64,000 nucleotides of DNA from Procambarus clarkii. Lineage: Eukaryota; Arthropoda; Malacostraca; Decapoda; Cambaridae. The notes beneath the pieces were generated by a model that was not told the origin of the DNA, did not search any database, and saw nothing but the letters and a program-made list of their open reading frames with translations. The position numbers were made by a program, and so were the translations under genes. The stretch is taken from the NCBI RefSeq assembly GCF_040958095.1, contig NC_091152.1, positions 21,359,162 through 21,423,161 on the forward strand. Direction: 5' to 3'. Below are positions 10,383-21,872 of the stretch, piece after piece (the stretch's first letter is position 1; each line of letters begins with the position of its first letter).

Positions 10383-13300
10383 ACTCTCCCCCGAAGCCTG
10401 CGGTTCTGGAAGAAGTACGTCGTTATGTGGTGGAGTAATGGATGGAGTCGCTTCTACTTCATAAACTCTGGAGAGATCATGGGCTAAGATGTTGTCAGAC
10501 TCTTGGTATAGCGGATCTCCAGGTTGAATTTCTGCAGGTAGCAAGCCCATAGTAGAAGACGTTGAGATGAGAAGTGGGCGTGCTGCAGGAGGTGTAGGGT
10601 GGTGTGGTCCGTGTTGATGGTGGACCGAGCACTTTTCAGGGGTGGAGTGAAGTGCTGAAGCTTCAGGATGAGGAAGAGTAGCTCCTTGCCAATTGTTCCG
10701 TCGTTCCTTGTAGCAGTAGTCGCTGACAGGTGTATTCTTCTCGCCTCGTTGCTGCATCACGACACCACCATCGTCGGTACCATTGGCGTCGACATGGAGG
10801 ATGAAGGGCTTATCTGACGAGGTGAGAGTGGAATTAGAAGAGGGCAAAGGAGCACGATTATTATCCTGAAAGCATTTGGGAAGATCATTAAGGATTTCGG
10901 AATTAGAAAGCGCTGACTCCTTGTCAGTGCTTTCGGGAGGAGAAGCTGGGAAGGTCTCACTGTGGATGTAGGGTTCTGTGAAAGTAGAATAGTTAATCAA
11001 GACAGTGGGAGGAGTACCATTATATTGCTTCAGGAGGTTGACGTGGCACAGCTGGGTCTTCCGCCGCCTATTTGGAGTTTCTATGACGTAAGTGTTGTTG
11101 CCTCTGCACTCTTTGACGCAGTAGGGTCCTGAAAATCTGTTTTGTAAAGGTGAACCTGGGATAGGGAAATAGGCAAGGACGAAGTCTCCCGGCTTGAATT
11201 TTCTTACTTTGCTGGTCTGGTCGTAATGAGTCTTCATTCTCACCTGGGCTTTCAATGGATTATCATGGGCAAAGCGGTGGACTCTCTCTAGAATGTGCTG
11301 AAGGTTTTGAAGAAACTGGGGCACATTCTGATGCTCACTGAAGGTGGCATCTCTGAGAGAGTCTTTGAAAGCCTTAAGGGGAGTACGGCACTTACGGCCG
11401 TAGAGCATCTCATAAGGAGATACTCCTAGGGACTCATTGGGGAGACTTCTGAAAATACACATTATAAGGTCAATCTGCTTATCCCAATCCTTCGAGGTTT
11501 CACTACAAAACTTTTTCAAGAGTGCTTTGATGGTCTGATGACTACGTTCAAGAGAACCCTGTGAAGCAGGATGATAGGGGCTGGACAATACCTGTTTGAT
11601 GTTGAACTCCTCCAGTGTCCTTTTGAAGAGATCACTGGTGAAGTTGGTGCCACAGTCACTTTGAATCTCCCTGGGAAATCCGTATTGAGTGAAGATCCTC
11701 AATAGATGTTTGATAACCGTAGCAGCCGTGATGTTCTTCACTGGAACTGCTATGGGAAATCTGGTGGTAGGACACAGGATGGTTAGGATGTAGGCGTTAC
11801 CTGAACTGGTCCGAGGTAAAGGACCAACACAGTCTATTATGAGTCTGTGGAAAGGTTCCACAGGCACCTGTATGGGAATCAGTGGTGCTCTGGGAATGGA
11901 GACGTTCGGTTTGCCTGCCATCTGACATGTATGACACTGTTTTACGTACTGTTTGACGTTGTTTACCATACCTGGCCAGTAGTAGTCTTGACGAATCCCA
12001 TGGTAAGTCTTGTTGAAGCCGTAGTGGGAGAATGCTCCGTGGGCCAGGTGTAGAATAGTGGGCCGCAGGCTGGTGGGAATCACTAGTTGTTCGATGTTGG
12101 CCCAATCGTCCTCCTCCTTCAGTTTACTGGGTCTATATCTGCGGTAGAGCAAGTCGTTCTCTAGGAAGAACCCAGGAATACTGTCGGGTTGAGTCTCAGC
12201 CTGGAAAAACAATGGTGTTAAAGTAAGATCTTCCCTCTGCAACTTACGGAACTCCAACTTGGTCAGATGCGGGGGGAGTTTCTGAGGGTCTTGAGGGACA
12301 GCGGTAGCAGTAGAGTCAGCTGGCTGTGGACGTGCGGCTTGTGCACGGGTGGTCACGAGAACCGGAGGAGAAACTTCATCACTCTCTTGAACCTCTGCTG
12401 GAACATACTCAAGAATAGGATTTATTGGCACAGAGTTACACACCTGGGGTTTGTCCATGACGATCAGGTTGGTCGGTTGCAGGTCTTCTGCCAAGTCGTT
12501 GCCTAGGAGAAGTTGCACTCCAGGCATGGGAAAAGGCTTTTCCCTGACGGCGACTTGGACTTCCCCGTTCACGTAGGGACAATCCAGGTGGACTCTGGCG
12601 AGAGGGTATGGAGTGGTAGCAGTGAGGTCAGTGATGAAGACTGTTTCCCCGGTGTAGACTATGTTGGGCACAGCCGACTTCAAGATGATCGATTGTAGAG
12701 CCGCTGTGTCCCTCAAGATCTTCAATTTGAAACGTCCCTCCGGATTTGAACCGTTGGCAGAGACAGTTCCAGTATACAGGTGGTTACTGAAAAGAGAAAG
12801 ATCATTAACATCAACACCAACATTCATCACAGGCTTACCGGACTTAGGAGGAGTTGGTTTGGGTCTTTGTTGGTCAGTGGTTCCCTTGTATTGAGACTTA
12901 CCACACTTGTCTATGGTATGTCCATAGAGTCTACAATACTTGCAGTACAGTTGTGAACCAGCTTGATCGGGGCTCACCTTCTCGTAACTGTACCACGACT
13001 TCTTACTGGAGGATGGTTCAGGTGTCAGCCGGTGGATGAGGCTGTAAGTGTCAGCCGACTTAGCACACTTCAGGTAGTCGGTTTCTTCTTTATCTGCTAA
13101 GTAGAGGCGGACAGGAGGTGGCACACGTCTCAAGAATTCTTCAACAAGCATCAGGTTGACGAGTTCTGTAAAAGTAGAGACATGTGCTGCTTCCAGCCAT
13201 TTCATGAAATACCTCCGTTTCGTGTTAGCAAACTCAAGGAAGGTAGTGGTACTTGCCTTCAGGTGGTCACGGAATTTCCTTCTATAACTTTCAGTAGAGA

Positions 13301-14165
13301 GGAGGTAGGCGTCCAACACTGCTTGTTTCAGAGTGTGGTAGTCATTCTCAGACGCCAAAGTACTGAGTGTGACTGCAGCTCTACCTGTAAGATGGACTCT
13401 GAGAAGTGTGGCCCATTGGTCGACAGGCCAACTGAGTTGATTAGCAAGGGTTTCAAAGGTGGTGAAAAACACATCAACTTCTGCTTCTACAAAGGATGGC
13501 ATTAACTTACTTGCATGTGATATATTAAAACTGACGGGAAGATTGGCAGTAGCTTGCTGGCGTTGAGTGAAGTGGGAAGTTTCCAAGGCGATTTCACGTT
13601 GACGACACTCTAGAGCCAGAGTTGCTTGTTGCTTGTCATGTTCGCGTTGTATCTCCAACTCGCGTCGTTTGGTTTCAAGCTGTACTCGTTCCCGCTCCTG
13701 GAGTAGTGCAACCTCACGTTCTTGGAGGGCGAGTCCTCGTTCGTGTTCTTCTCTCCTCAAAGCAGCTTCGCGTTCTCTGAGGGTGATTTCTCGTTCTTGT
13801 TCTTCCCTCCGTATGGCAGCCGCTCGTTCTTGTTGTTCGCGGGCTTCCCTTTGCTGCTCACGTTCAATCTTAGCCAGCTCTAGTTTAAGTTTCATCGTTG
13901 CCAAGTCAGTTTTATCTGCAATATAGTAAGTTTCATGAGTTTCAGAGTCTATCTTACCTTGCTCTAAATAGTAATCCAGCAACAGGTTGTGTAGGTCATT
14001 TTTGTTGGCTTGGTAGGGAACTTCTAGTTGATACTCATGTGCAAGAGTTTGTAATTCAGTCCTCTTGGCACGACTTAAAGTCCCTATTTCACCTGCTGGA
14101 TTTGCACGGAAAGTTTGGAGACGAAACATGGTGAAATTAGCAAATAAAGGTACACGAATATTCAA
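10176..14165 (-). CDS. Gag-protease-integrase polyprotein with RT missing, RNase H broken
   Basis: A single 1329-codon frame. Residues about 30-70 look like a SAP-like N terminus and 80-205 are an Arg/Glu-rich coiled coil. The capsid-like gag region is 210-380. A CCHC knuckle is at 408-421 (CKYCRLYGHTIDKC). The protease region is 478-570 with DTA at 486-488 where DTG is usual. Integrase has an H2C2 zinc-binding part near 707-747, a catalytic D778/D837/E873 triad with D,D-35-E spacing, and a GPY/F-like RFSGPY at about 1010. RNase H signatures start at 1118 (KPFILHVDAN) and reappear at 1223 (SDNILAHDLSR), but the middle, including a TDH motif near 10600-10616, is in another frame. The roughly 250-residue RT expected between integrase and RNase H is absent. 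A second Met at residue 13 is an alternative start. The last 70 residues read into the LTR. Confidence 0.9.
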   Translation of the reverse strand: MNIRVPLFANFTMFRLQTFRANPAGEIGTLSRAKRTELQTLAHEYQLEVPYQANKNDLHNLLLDYYLEQGKIDSETHETYYIADKTDLATMKLKLELAKIEREQQREAREQQERAAAIRREEQEREITLREREAALRREEHERGLALQEREVALLQERERVQLETKRRELEIQREHDKQQATLALECRQREIALETSHFTQRQQATANLPVSFNISHASKLMPSFVEAEVDVFFTTFETLANQLSWPVDQWATLLRVHLTGRAAVTLSTLASENDYHTLKQAVLDAYLLSTESYRRKFRDHLKASTTTFLEFANTKRRYFMKWLEAAHVSTFTELVNLMLVEEFLRRVPPPVRLYLADKEETDYLKCAKSADTYSLIHRLTPEPSSSKKSWYSYEKVSPDQAGSQLYCKYCRLYGHTIDKCGKSQYKGTTDQQRPKPTPPKSGKPVMNVGVDVNDLSLFSNHLYTGTVSANGSNPEGRFKLKILRDTAALQSIILKSAVPNIVYTGETVFITDLTATTPYPLARVHLDCPYVNGEVQVAVREKPFPMPGVQLLLGNDLAEDLQPTNLIVMDKPQVCNSVPINPILEYVPAEVQESDEVSPPVLVTTRAQAARPQPADSTATAVPQDPQKLPPHLTKLEFRKLQREDLTLTPLFFQAETQPDSIPGFFLENDLLYRRYRPSKLKEEDDWANIEQLVIPTSLRPTILHLAHGAFSHYGFNKTYHGIRQDYYWPGMVNNVKQYVKQCHTCQMAGKPNVSIPRAPLIPIQVPVEPFHRLIIDCVGPLPRTSSGNAYILTILCPTTRFPIAVPVKNITAATVIKHLLRIFTQYGFPREIQSDCGTNFTSDLFKRTLEEFNIKQVLSSPYHPASQGSLERSHQTIKALLKKFCSETSKDWDKQIDLIMCIFRSLPNESLGVSPYEMLYGRKCRTPLKAFKDSLRDATFSEHQNVPQFLQNLQHILERVHRFAHDNPLKAQVRMKTHYDQTSKVRKFKPGDFVLAYFPIPGSPLQNRFSGPYCVKECRGNNTYVIETPNRRRKTQLCHVNLLKQYNGTPPTVLINYSTFTEPYIHSETFPASPPESTDKESALSNSEILNDLPKCFQDNNRAPLPSSNSTLTSSDKPFILHVDANGTDDGGVVMQQRGEKNTPVSDYCYKERRNNWQGATLPHPEASALHSTPEKCSVHHQHGPHHPTPPAARPLLISTSSTMGLLPAEIQPGDPLYQESDNILAHDLSRVYEVEATPSITPPHNDVLLPEPQASGESCDDNLLQEIEPALPSIITSSKLYKTTMEDMSNNGNNTSKACQGEQNVCSQPPVRTQTTKLHVDRYRLR

Positions 14166-15022
14166 TAGTGAATGTCAGAAACAGGACAACGTGGCAACTG
14201 GTACCTATCCTGTGTGATCTTTAACAATTAAAGTTAAGTAAAAAGATGTTAAATGATTAAATTAAATCAAGGGCGCAGGAAATCTTGTACCCGGTACTCA
14301 TGTAAGAGAATAAGGGCAAGAAAATCCTACTAACAAGTGAAACAGAGTTTCGAAAACAAATGAAACAGTTAAATGCTTCAAAAGTAAAATTGGTAGTCCA
14401 AGGATGTAGGCATACCTTGCCAAGTCTCTATAGGACATAAAGCAAGTTTTTCCCACTGAATTTAATATGATACTTACAGAATTAGCGAACTTTTGTGCTC
14501 TGAAAAAATAAGCTAATTCCCTACCGTTGTATGTATCATCATCTCTGACTGACGTGTAGGGGTGCGAGGTGTCAACTTGTGACGAGAACTGCTGCTGAGG
14601 TCCCAATTCAGCAACTAAAGTTCGAGCTAGAGGAACTATGGCCCTCTTTGTCCTCCTACAGTCAGATTGCAGAAGATTGGGTACTCTTGACCCGGGGCAG
14701 ACCACAGTACCAGGGTACCAATATGATGATCTGTCAGAATGAGAAATATTCAAGGGACATAGATGGTAAACACGAGTAATAACACGGAGGGAGAGATGAC
14801 CAATTAAGAGTATGACTGCGGCCTACAGTCACCACGTAATCCAAAGTTGTCTCACCTTCACTATATGTTACTCTCGTAATGCACAATACACCGCACCTTA
14901 TAAAAAATGAAATTGAATGAAAAATAGTAAAGCTACGTTAACAAAGTTAAATACGCTTACCATAAATTACCACTTGGCACCAGTACCCGAGTGAAGCTCC
15001 TAGGACAGGCCCCCATATAACT
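14166..15022 (-). other. 5' leader of the gypsy element
   Basis: This stretch lies between the 5' LTR and gag. It holds a 151-codon minus-strand frame (14298-14753) with no recognised domain, probably chance. Next to the LTR, after a 6-nt gap, TGGGGGCCTGTCC could be a primer binding site, but I could not match it to a tRNA 3' end. Confidence 0.6.
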
Positions 15023-15705
15023 TGTGACGGTAACGCGTTGGTGTTCGGCTGTTTAAGGCTAGGGGTATGGCCTCGTCACATAGTTATAAAAAAAAAATAG
15101 AAAAAACTGGAACTTCGTCTGTGGTAAGGTAAGGAGAAGACACACAAAACACAAGTAAACTTTAACAATGAAATTTTAATTACGTTAAATAAATCAAAAC
15201 ATGAATAAAATGCACAAACAAATTCTTATAATAAAATCAATCAAAATAATAAGAATAATTAGATGACACAATGAAAAGTTACGTTAAGGCAAAATAACAA
15301 GAAGTGCAATACAAAGTAAAATGGGAGGTGCTGGAATATTGGCTTAAAGCCACCACCTCTCTCAGTACACGCTAGAGTCTAGCTGGGAGGAGTGGTGACC
15401 ACGAGAGCACTGAACATTCTGAAGTCCGAGGTTGGGGCGACCCCAGACATCAAGTGGTATGGGGGGGCGAGTGCAGGTGCAGCCAGACCGGCGACCAATC
15501 AGCGGAGCCGGTAGCGATCAACATGTAGTTTGGTGGTTTGGGTCCGAACAGGTGGCTGGCTGCATACGTTTTGCTCACCCTGGCAAGCCTTGCTGGTGTT
15601 GTTGCCATTGTTGGACATGTCTTCCATAGTCGTTTTATATAATTTCGACGACGTAATTATGGAGGGAAGAGCAGGCTCAATCTCTTGAAGGAGATTATCG
15701 TCACA
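15023..15705 (-). repeat. 5' LTR of the gypsy element
   Basis: A 683-bp partner of 9700-10382, equal in length and apparently identical. The right target duplication CTGG(T) follows at 15706. Confidence 0.95.
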
Positions 15706-15732
15706 CTGGTCATAATTTTTGACCTGAATTGT

Positions 15733-16800
15733 ACCTGGACATAACCCTTGGCCAGTACTCTACCTGGACATAACCCTTGGCCAGTACTCTACCTGGACAT
15801 AACCCTTGGCCAGTACTCTACCTGGACATAACCCTTGGCCAGTACTCTACCTGGACATAACCCTTGGCCAGTACTCTACCTGGACATAACCCTTGGCCAG
15901 TACTCTACCTGGACATAACTCTTGGCCAGTACTCTACCTGGACATAACCCTTGGCCAGTACTCTACCTGGACATAACTCTTGGCCAGTACTCTACCTGGA
16001 CATAACCCTTGGCCAGTATTCTACCTGGACATAACCCTTGGCCAGTACTCTACCTGGACATAACCCTTGGCCAGTACTCTACCTGGACATAACTCTTGGC
16101 CAGTACTCTACCTGGACATAACCCTTGGCCAGTACTCTACCTGGACATAACCCTTGGCCAGTACTCTACCTGGACATAACCCTTGGCCAGTACTCTACCT
16201 GGACATAACCCTTGGCCAGTACTCTACCTGGACATAACCCTTGGCCCGTACTCTACCTGGACATAACCCTTGGCCAGTACTCTACCTGGACATAACCCTT
16301 GGCCCGTACTCTACCTGGACATAACCCTTGGCCAGTACTCTACCTGGACATAACCCTTGGTCAGTACTCTACCTGGACATAACCCTTGGCCAGTACTCTA
16401 CCTGGACATAACCCTTGGCCAGTACTCTACCTGGACATAACCCTTGGCCAGTACTCTACCTGGACATAACCCTTGGCCAGTACTCTACCTGGACATAACC
16501 CTTGGCCCGTACTCTACCTGGACATAACCCTTGGCCAGTACTCTACCTGGACATAACCCTTGGCCCGTACTCTACCTGGACATAACCCTTGGTCAGTACT
16601 CTACCTGGACATAACCCTTGGCCCGTACTCTACCTGGACATAACCCTTGGCCCGTACTCTACCTGGACATAACCCTTGGCCAGTACTCTACCTGGACATA
16701 ACCCTTGGCCAGTACTCTACCTGGACATAACCCTTGGCCAGTACTCTACCTGGACATAACCCTTGGCCAGTACTCTACCTGGACATAACCCTTGGCCCGT
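15733..16800. repeat. 29-bp minisatellite, about 37 units
   Basis: Units start ACCTGGACATAACCCTTGGC and end CAGTACTCT or CCGTACTCT. Sporadic variants (ACTCTTGG, GGTCAG) mark sub-blocks, for example a CCAG/CCCG alternation between 16240 and 16680. The flank left of the gypsy insertion (9660-9699) has decayed ACCTGGTCAT units of the same type, so the retrotransposon landed at the array's edge. Confidence 0.96.
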
Positions 16801-16948
16801 GTTGCACCAGTTCACATACCTGGGACTCAGAATATTATACACGGCCGACCTGCGCGGCTCGCCATCAATTCTGACAACTCCCAGATTGATCTCTGGTATA
16901 TTGCTTCTCCCCTGACTGTCTCACCCGGGACACGGCGGCCTGGGTAAA

Positions 16949-18300
<1,352 letters not shown>

Positions 18301-18302
18301 AT

Positions 18303-18415
18303 ACCTTGTTGTTGTTGTTGTTGTTGCTTTAGATTCAGCTACCCGGGAGTAAAGCCCCCTCACCCTAACATTCAGCACGGGCTATGGTGAACCCGTAGTG
18401 GACTTTTTCTTTTAA
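18303..18415 (-). repeat. SINE-like fragment with (TTG)n end
   Basis: A TTG trinucleotide run on the plus strand is followed by TTTAGATTCAGCTACCCGGG and then CACGGGCTATGGTGAACCCG. On the minus strand this is a short GC-rich body with an (ACA)n tail, typical of a retroposed SINE. The family identification is from pattern only. Confidence 0.45.
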
Positions 18416-18419
18416 TCCT

Positions 18420-19580
18420 CTCATTAATACCAAGTTTTCTGGTGTATACATTACTTAAAATTTCATAACATATAATATTCGTAATGAAATTCAATACAAT
18501 TTAATAAACCTTTTCCCCCAACATGAAATGTGGTTTGTGTTTAACAATACAATCAGAAGTGGTGATCGCAGCTACTGTATACCCATAGTATACCCAAAAT
18601 ATTCCCAGATTATACCTGGAGTATACCTGTAGCGTGTTCTGGGAGTTCTTATTCTCCCCAAGTAAGGCCTTGGGGGGATATAGGTGTTTCTTTTGGTAAT
18701 TTGATCTAGAAGGCTGTTGTTGTTTGGAGTGGCCTGCACAACCACCCATTTGTTATACCAAATGTTGTACTGGAAGAGCACATCCACTACAGCCTGGTTG
18801 ACCTCCTCTAAACTTCCTACAGGAACTTATCTGAAGGTTTTGTGAACAAAGCCGCATTAACTCGGGCAACAGTTTATATATTTGGTGAGAGAATATTGAA
18901 GATCCGTGGACCTCTGATACTCATATATCAGAGATATACTATATCTGATACATTGTGTCTATCAGAGATACACACAGAAATATACAATCTCTGATTGTGT
19001 CTATCGCATTTTCACTGGTCATTGGGTCTATCGGCTTTTCCGGTCGTATCTTCCGTTCCAGATTTCGCTCCAGGCCGTATTTAAGTAACATTAAACATTT
19101 CCAACATGTTAAGGTCTGGTTAAAAGAGACACTCATCTATTCCAAATGCGAATCTATCTTTACATTTATTGGCTAATCGTTATTTCCAAGCCAGAACAAT
19201 TTCAAATATTTCCATGGGTTCGAATCCTCTTAGATGTCCTAGCGTTACAGTAATATCTGAACTTAAGGACCGTTTAAGCATTGCTCACAAATGTGCTAAG
19301 AGCGACCCTAGCATGTTCAGAGATTTGATAAAAAATAACTGGGTCCAGAAAGCGCCACGAGTGTCGCCGGGTGTTGGTTGGTGACGGTAAACATAGCTTC
19401 CATGACCAATATTTACAGACGATCGCTGGTGCAATGATGTTAGTACCATTGCTGCTGGTGGGGAGAACTCACACAGCCTGGGTTCGAATCCTGTGAGGGG
19501 TCTTTAAATCATAGTGATATCTATGCTTGGGGAACCATTCAGGCTTTATTCATAAATAGAGTAGGGGGGGGGGAGATCCG
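18420..19580. other. No gene recognised; small unassigned frames
   Basis: A minus-strand frame of 71 codons (18572-18787) reads RPYLGRIRTPRTRYRYTPG and overlaps an 82-codon frame (18501-18749). I do not recognise either and cannot call them genes. From about 19440 to 19505 the plus strand has a T-arm-like GGGTTCGAATCCTG, possibly a decayed tRNA-type SINE. Several ATATCTGATA/ATCAGAGATA words at 18920-18990 form small inverted repeats. Confidence 0.35.
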
Positions 19581-19595
19581 GCGTTGCCCGGGGGT

Positions 19596-19915
19596 CTGTC
19601 TGTCTCTTATCTGTTCTTCTATCTATCCATCCATCTATCTATCTATCTATCCAACTATTTCTCCATCCATTCACCAATCCATCTGTTTATCCATGTGCAT
19701 GCCCATCTGTCTGTCCATTTGTATAACTATACAATATCTTTCTATCCATCCATTGATCTTTTTATCCAACTTTCTATCCATCTATTTATTCATCTATCTA
19801 TTCACCTATCCATCCATCAATCTATCCATCTCTCCATCTATTTATCCACCTGCTCATCTTTCTTTCTATACATCTATCCATCCATATCTCTACCAATCTA
19901 TTCATCTATCCAGTA
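19596..19915. repeat. (ATCC/ATCT)n tetranucleotide microsatellite, degenerate
   Basis: A long impure run of ATCC, ATCT and related tetramers. Spurious Ile/Leu/Ser/Tyr frames cross it. Similar tracts are at 36530-36630 and 37740-37850. Confidence 0.9.
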
Positions 19916-20035
19916 GTGTAAAAGGAGACAAATGGGGAATTAATTTTCAGAAACGGTTGGGCACTTCCATGCCGACTCGGGTCCTGGGGGCGGAATCGAC
20001 CAAAAACTTATTGTAAGCGGTTGGGTTAGGGCACA
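19916..20035 (+). repeat. Dispersed repeat adjoining a tetranucleotide tract, copy 1
   Basis: Contains GTAGTGTAAAAGGAGA, AAATGGGGAATTAATTTTC and GCCGACTCGGGTCCTGGGGG, then AAGCGGTTGGGTTAGGGCAC. The same sequence occurs inverted at 36405-36530, again beside a tetranucleotide tract. It is likely a SINE or short transposon fragment. Confidence 0.7.
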
Positions 20036-20765
20036 GCCGAGAATATTGGACTGCATATTGAAAATGCGCCTTAAATTGGCAGTGTATGGAATAGGCGAAA
20101 TTTGGGGGGAAAATTGGGCATTGGCCTTGCTGTAATACGTAAAATCGGGTAAATTTGGTAGAAAATGTCTTAAATTTGGATAAATTGGGGCAAATTAGGT
20201 AGAAATTGTCTTAAATTGTGATACATTTGGTTAAATTTGGTCTTAGCCATGTTAGGGTTGGGTCTGGTTTTAGGTAGGATTGATGAATATAAACGCATCT
20301 GTATATTGGAAATGGCTCGTCGGACACTGCACTATCACTATGAAATGGTCTATGGGAATGGAGTATGACATCGACCACTGGGTATTGGATACTGGAAATA
20401 CACATAAAAGTTATATGGAATGGGTGAAACTTGGACAAACTGGGGCTTTGGCTGTGCTATGATAAGGTGAACTATGGTAAAATTTGGTGGAAATTGGATA
20501 AAATTGTGGCAAATTAGGTGGAAATTATCTTAAATTGGGAAAAAAATTTCGTTAAATTTGGCCTTAGCCATATTGGGTTAGGTCTGCTTTCGGTAGATTT
20601 GATGATATATAAATACATCTGGAACATGGAAATGGCTGGCTGAACACTGCACTATTACTATGAAATGGTCTTTGGGATTAGGCTATGACATTGGGGGCGA
20701 CCGGATATTGAAGATGCACATTAAATTTAATTGGGATAGGTGAAACTTGGTCAAATTGGGGCTTT
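20036..20765. repeat. Divergent satellite of about 310-360 bp, left part
   Basis: Recurring marker words (TATGAAATGGTCT, GGATATTGGA, AAATGCACATTAAA, TTAGGTCTGGTTT) appear roughly every 310-360 bp here and again at 31258-32540. The array was interrupted by the tandem LTR element. Units are strongly diverged, so this is an old satellite. Confidence 0.75.
20761..20765. other. Left target site duplication GCTTT
   Basis: GCTTT immediately precedes the first LTR. The same five bases follow the fourth LTR at 31258-31262. Confidence 0.9.
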
Positions 20766-21872
20766 TGTGGGAACCGACCTGTGAGATTTATATTTATTTA
20801 ATTTATATGAATATATATATAAAATTTATATTTACGTTAATTTATATACTTCGATAGCAATTTGTATAATGATAAGTGGACTGTATTTCTGCAATAATCT
20901 CGTAATCTCACAAATCGATCCTCTACACATTAGGGGGGTTTATTAAATTTATATATGCAGCCAATCTAACTACAGTAATAGACTACATACATTGAAGAGG
21001 TTCCTTATCTTATAGTACAGCAGGTTAGTCCACCAGGTATAACTAGGGTGTAGACACCAAATTATCCTCTTTGAGGTAGCTTCCATCACCCAGGTAACTG
21101 ATGTACAAAGCCTTGCTTCCTCGTCTTGACCTGTCAAAAGGGCACTAGCTGAGAAGCCAGAAACCTAGTATATGACAGGTATTTCAGAGAAACATTGTAC
21201 ATGGAACAATAAAGACCTGGATAATTACCTTTAGTTTGAGGCTTCCACGTGCTCTAACCGGGGCGGGTCACCCTATATAATGACATTAATGGCCATAAAT
21301 GAAAGATACATGGGTTTCGGAAAGAACACTTAACTTGATTTGTAGACAGCGTGTTGATAATGGTACACTTCTGGTTTCCATAACACTACGTCCAAGTAAA
21401 ATTAACAGGAGCCGTATTTGCTCCTGTGAGCCTCTGGTCTAGTATAAACAATGGCTGTTTAACACTCCATACTATTGACGTTACTGGCCAACATTGTCCA
21501 GATATGATAGGAGCCGAATTTGCTCCACACGTCTCGGAGGTGACACAACAATGGCTGCCCTCCTTCCTCACAGACGCCTGGCTTACATTGTCCACATGTC
21601 AGAAAGTGATAGAAGGGTCACATTTACTCTACTTTAATATTGATAATTAAGTTAATTTATATGAGATGTTTTATGATGGTAAAGTCCAAAGACTAATGTA
21701 TTTAAGAATAATTCCCAGCAGAATAGCTGGTGAATTATAATAGTATGTGGTGATGATATCCCGTTTTCTATAGAAGGTAATTCCACTACAAGTTACGTTT
21801 TCTATGGGTAACTTGTTTATACAATACAGCTATTATCTGTATGATTATTAAATGGTGTCGGATTTTCCGACA
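20766..21872 (-). repeat. LTR 1 of tandem array
   Basis: 1107 bp from TGTGGGAACC to TTTTCCGACA. It carries private differences from the other three, for example CCAACATTG instead of CCGACATTG and TAGAAGG instead of TAGACGG. It contains two GGAGCC-ATTTGCTCC hairpin motifs from an internal duplication of about 100 bp. Confidence 0.93.

Larger units (their letters stand above)
9700..15705 (-). mobile_element. Ty3/gypsy retrotransposon, Gmr1-like order, lacking RT
   Basis: Two direct repeats of 683 bp (9700-10382 and 15023-15705) that look identical by eye frame one large minus-strand gag-pol frame. LTR ends are TGTGACG...CGTCACA, and CTGG flanks both sides. The frame reads gag, zinc knuckle, protease, integrase, then a scrambled RNase H. 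Integrase before the RT/RNase H region is the known hallmark of Gmr1-like gypsy elements, but no RT domain exists between them. A purine run GGGGGAGAG on the minus strand directly abuts the 3' LTR and is the likely polypurine tract. The insertion lies at the edge of a 29-bp minisatellite. Similar LTRs imply a recent insertion, yet the copy could not reverse-transcribe itself. Confidence 0.9.

Noticed and set aside
14298..14753. 151-codon minus-strand frame in the gypsy leader as an extra protein
   Set aside because: No domain is seen. It sits between the LTR and gag where untranslated leader is expected.
18501..18787. Overlapping 82- and 71-codon frames as a gene
   Set aside because: Not recognised; the two frames overlap in different phases and neither shows a motif.
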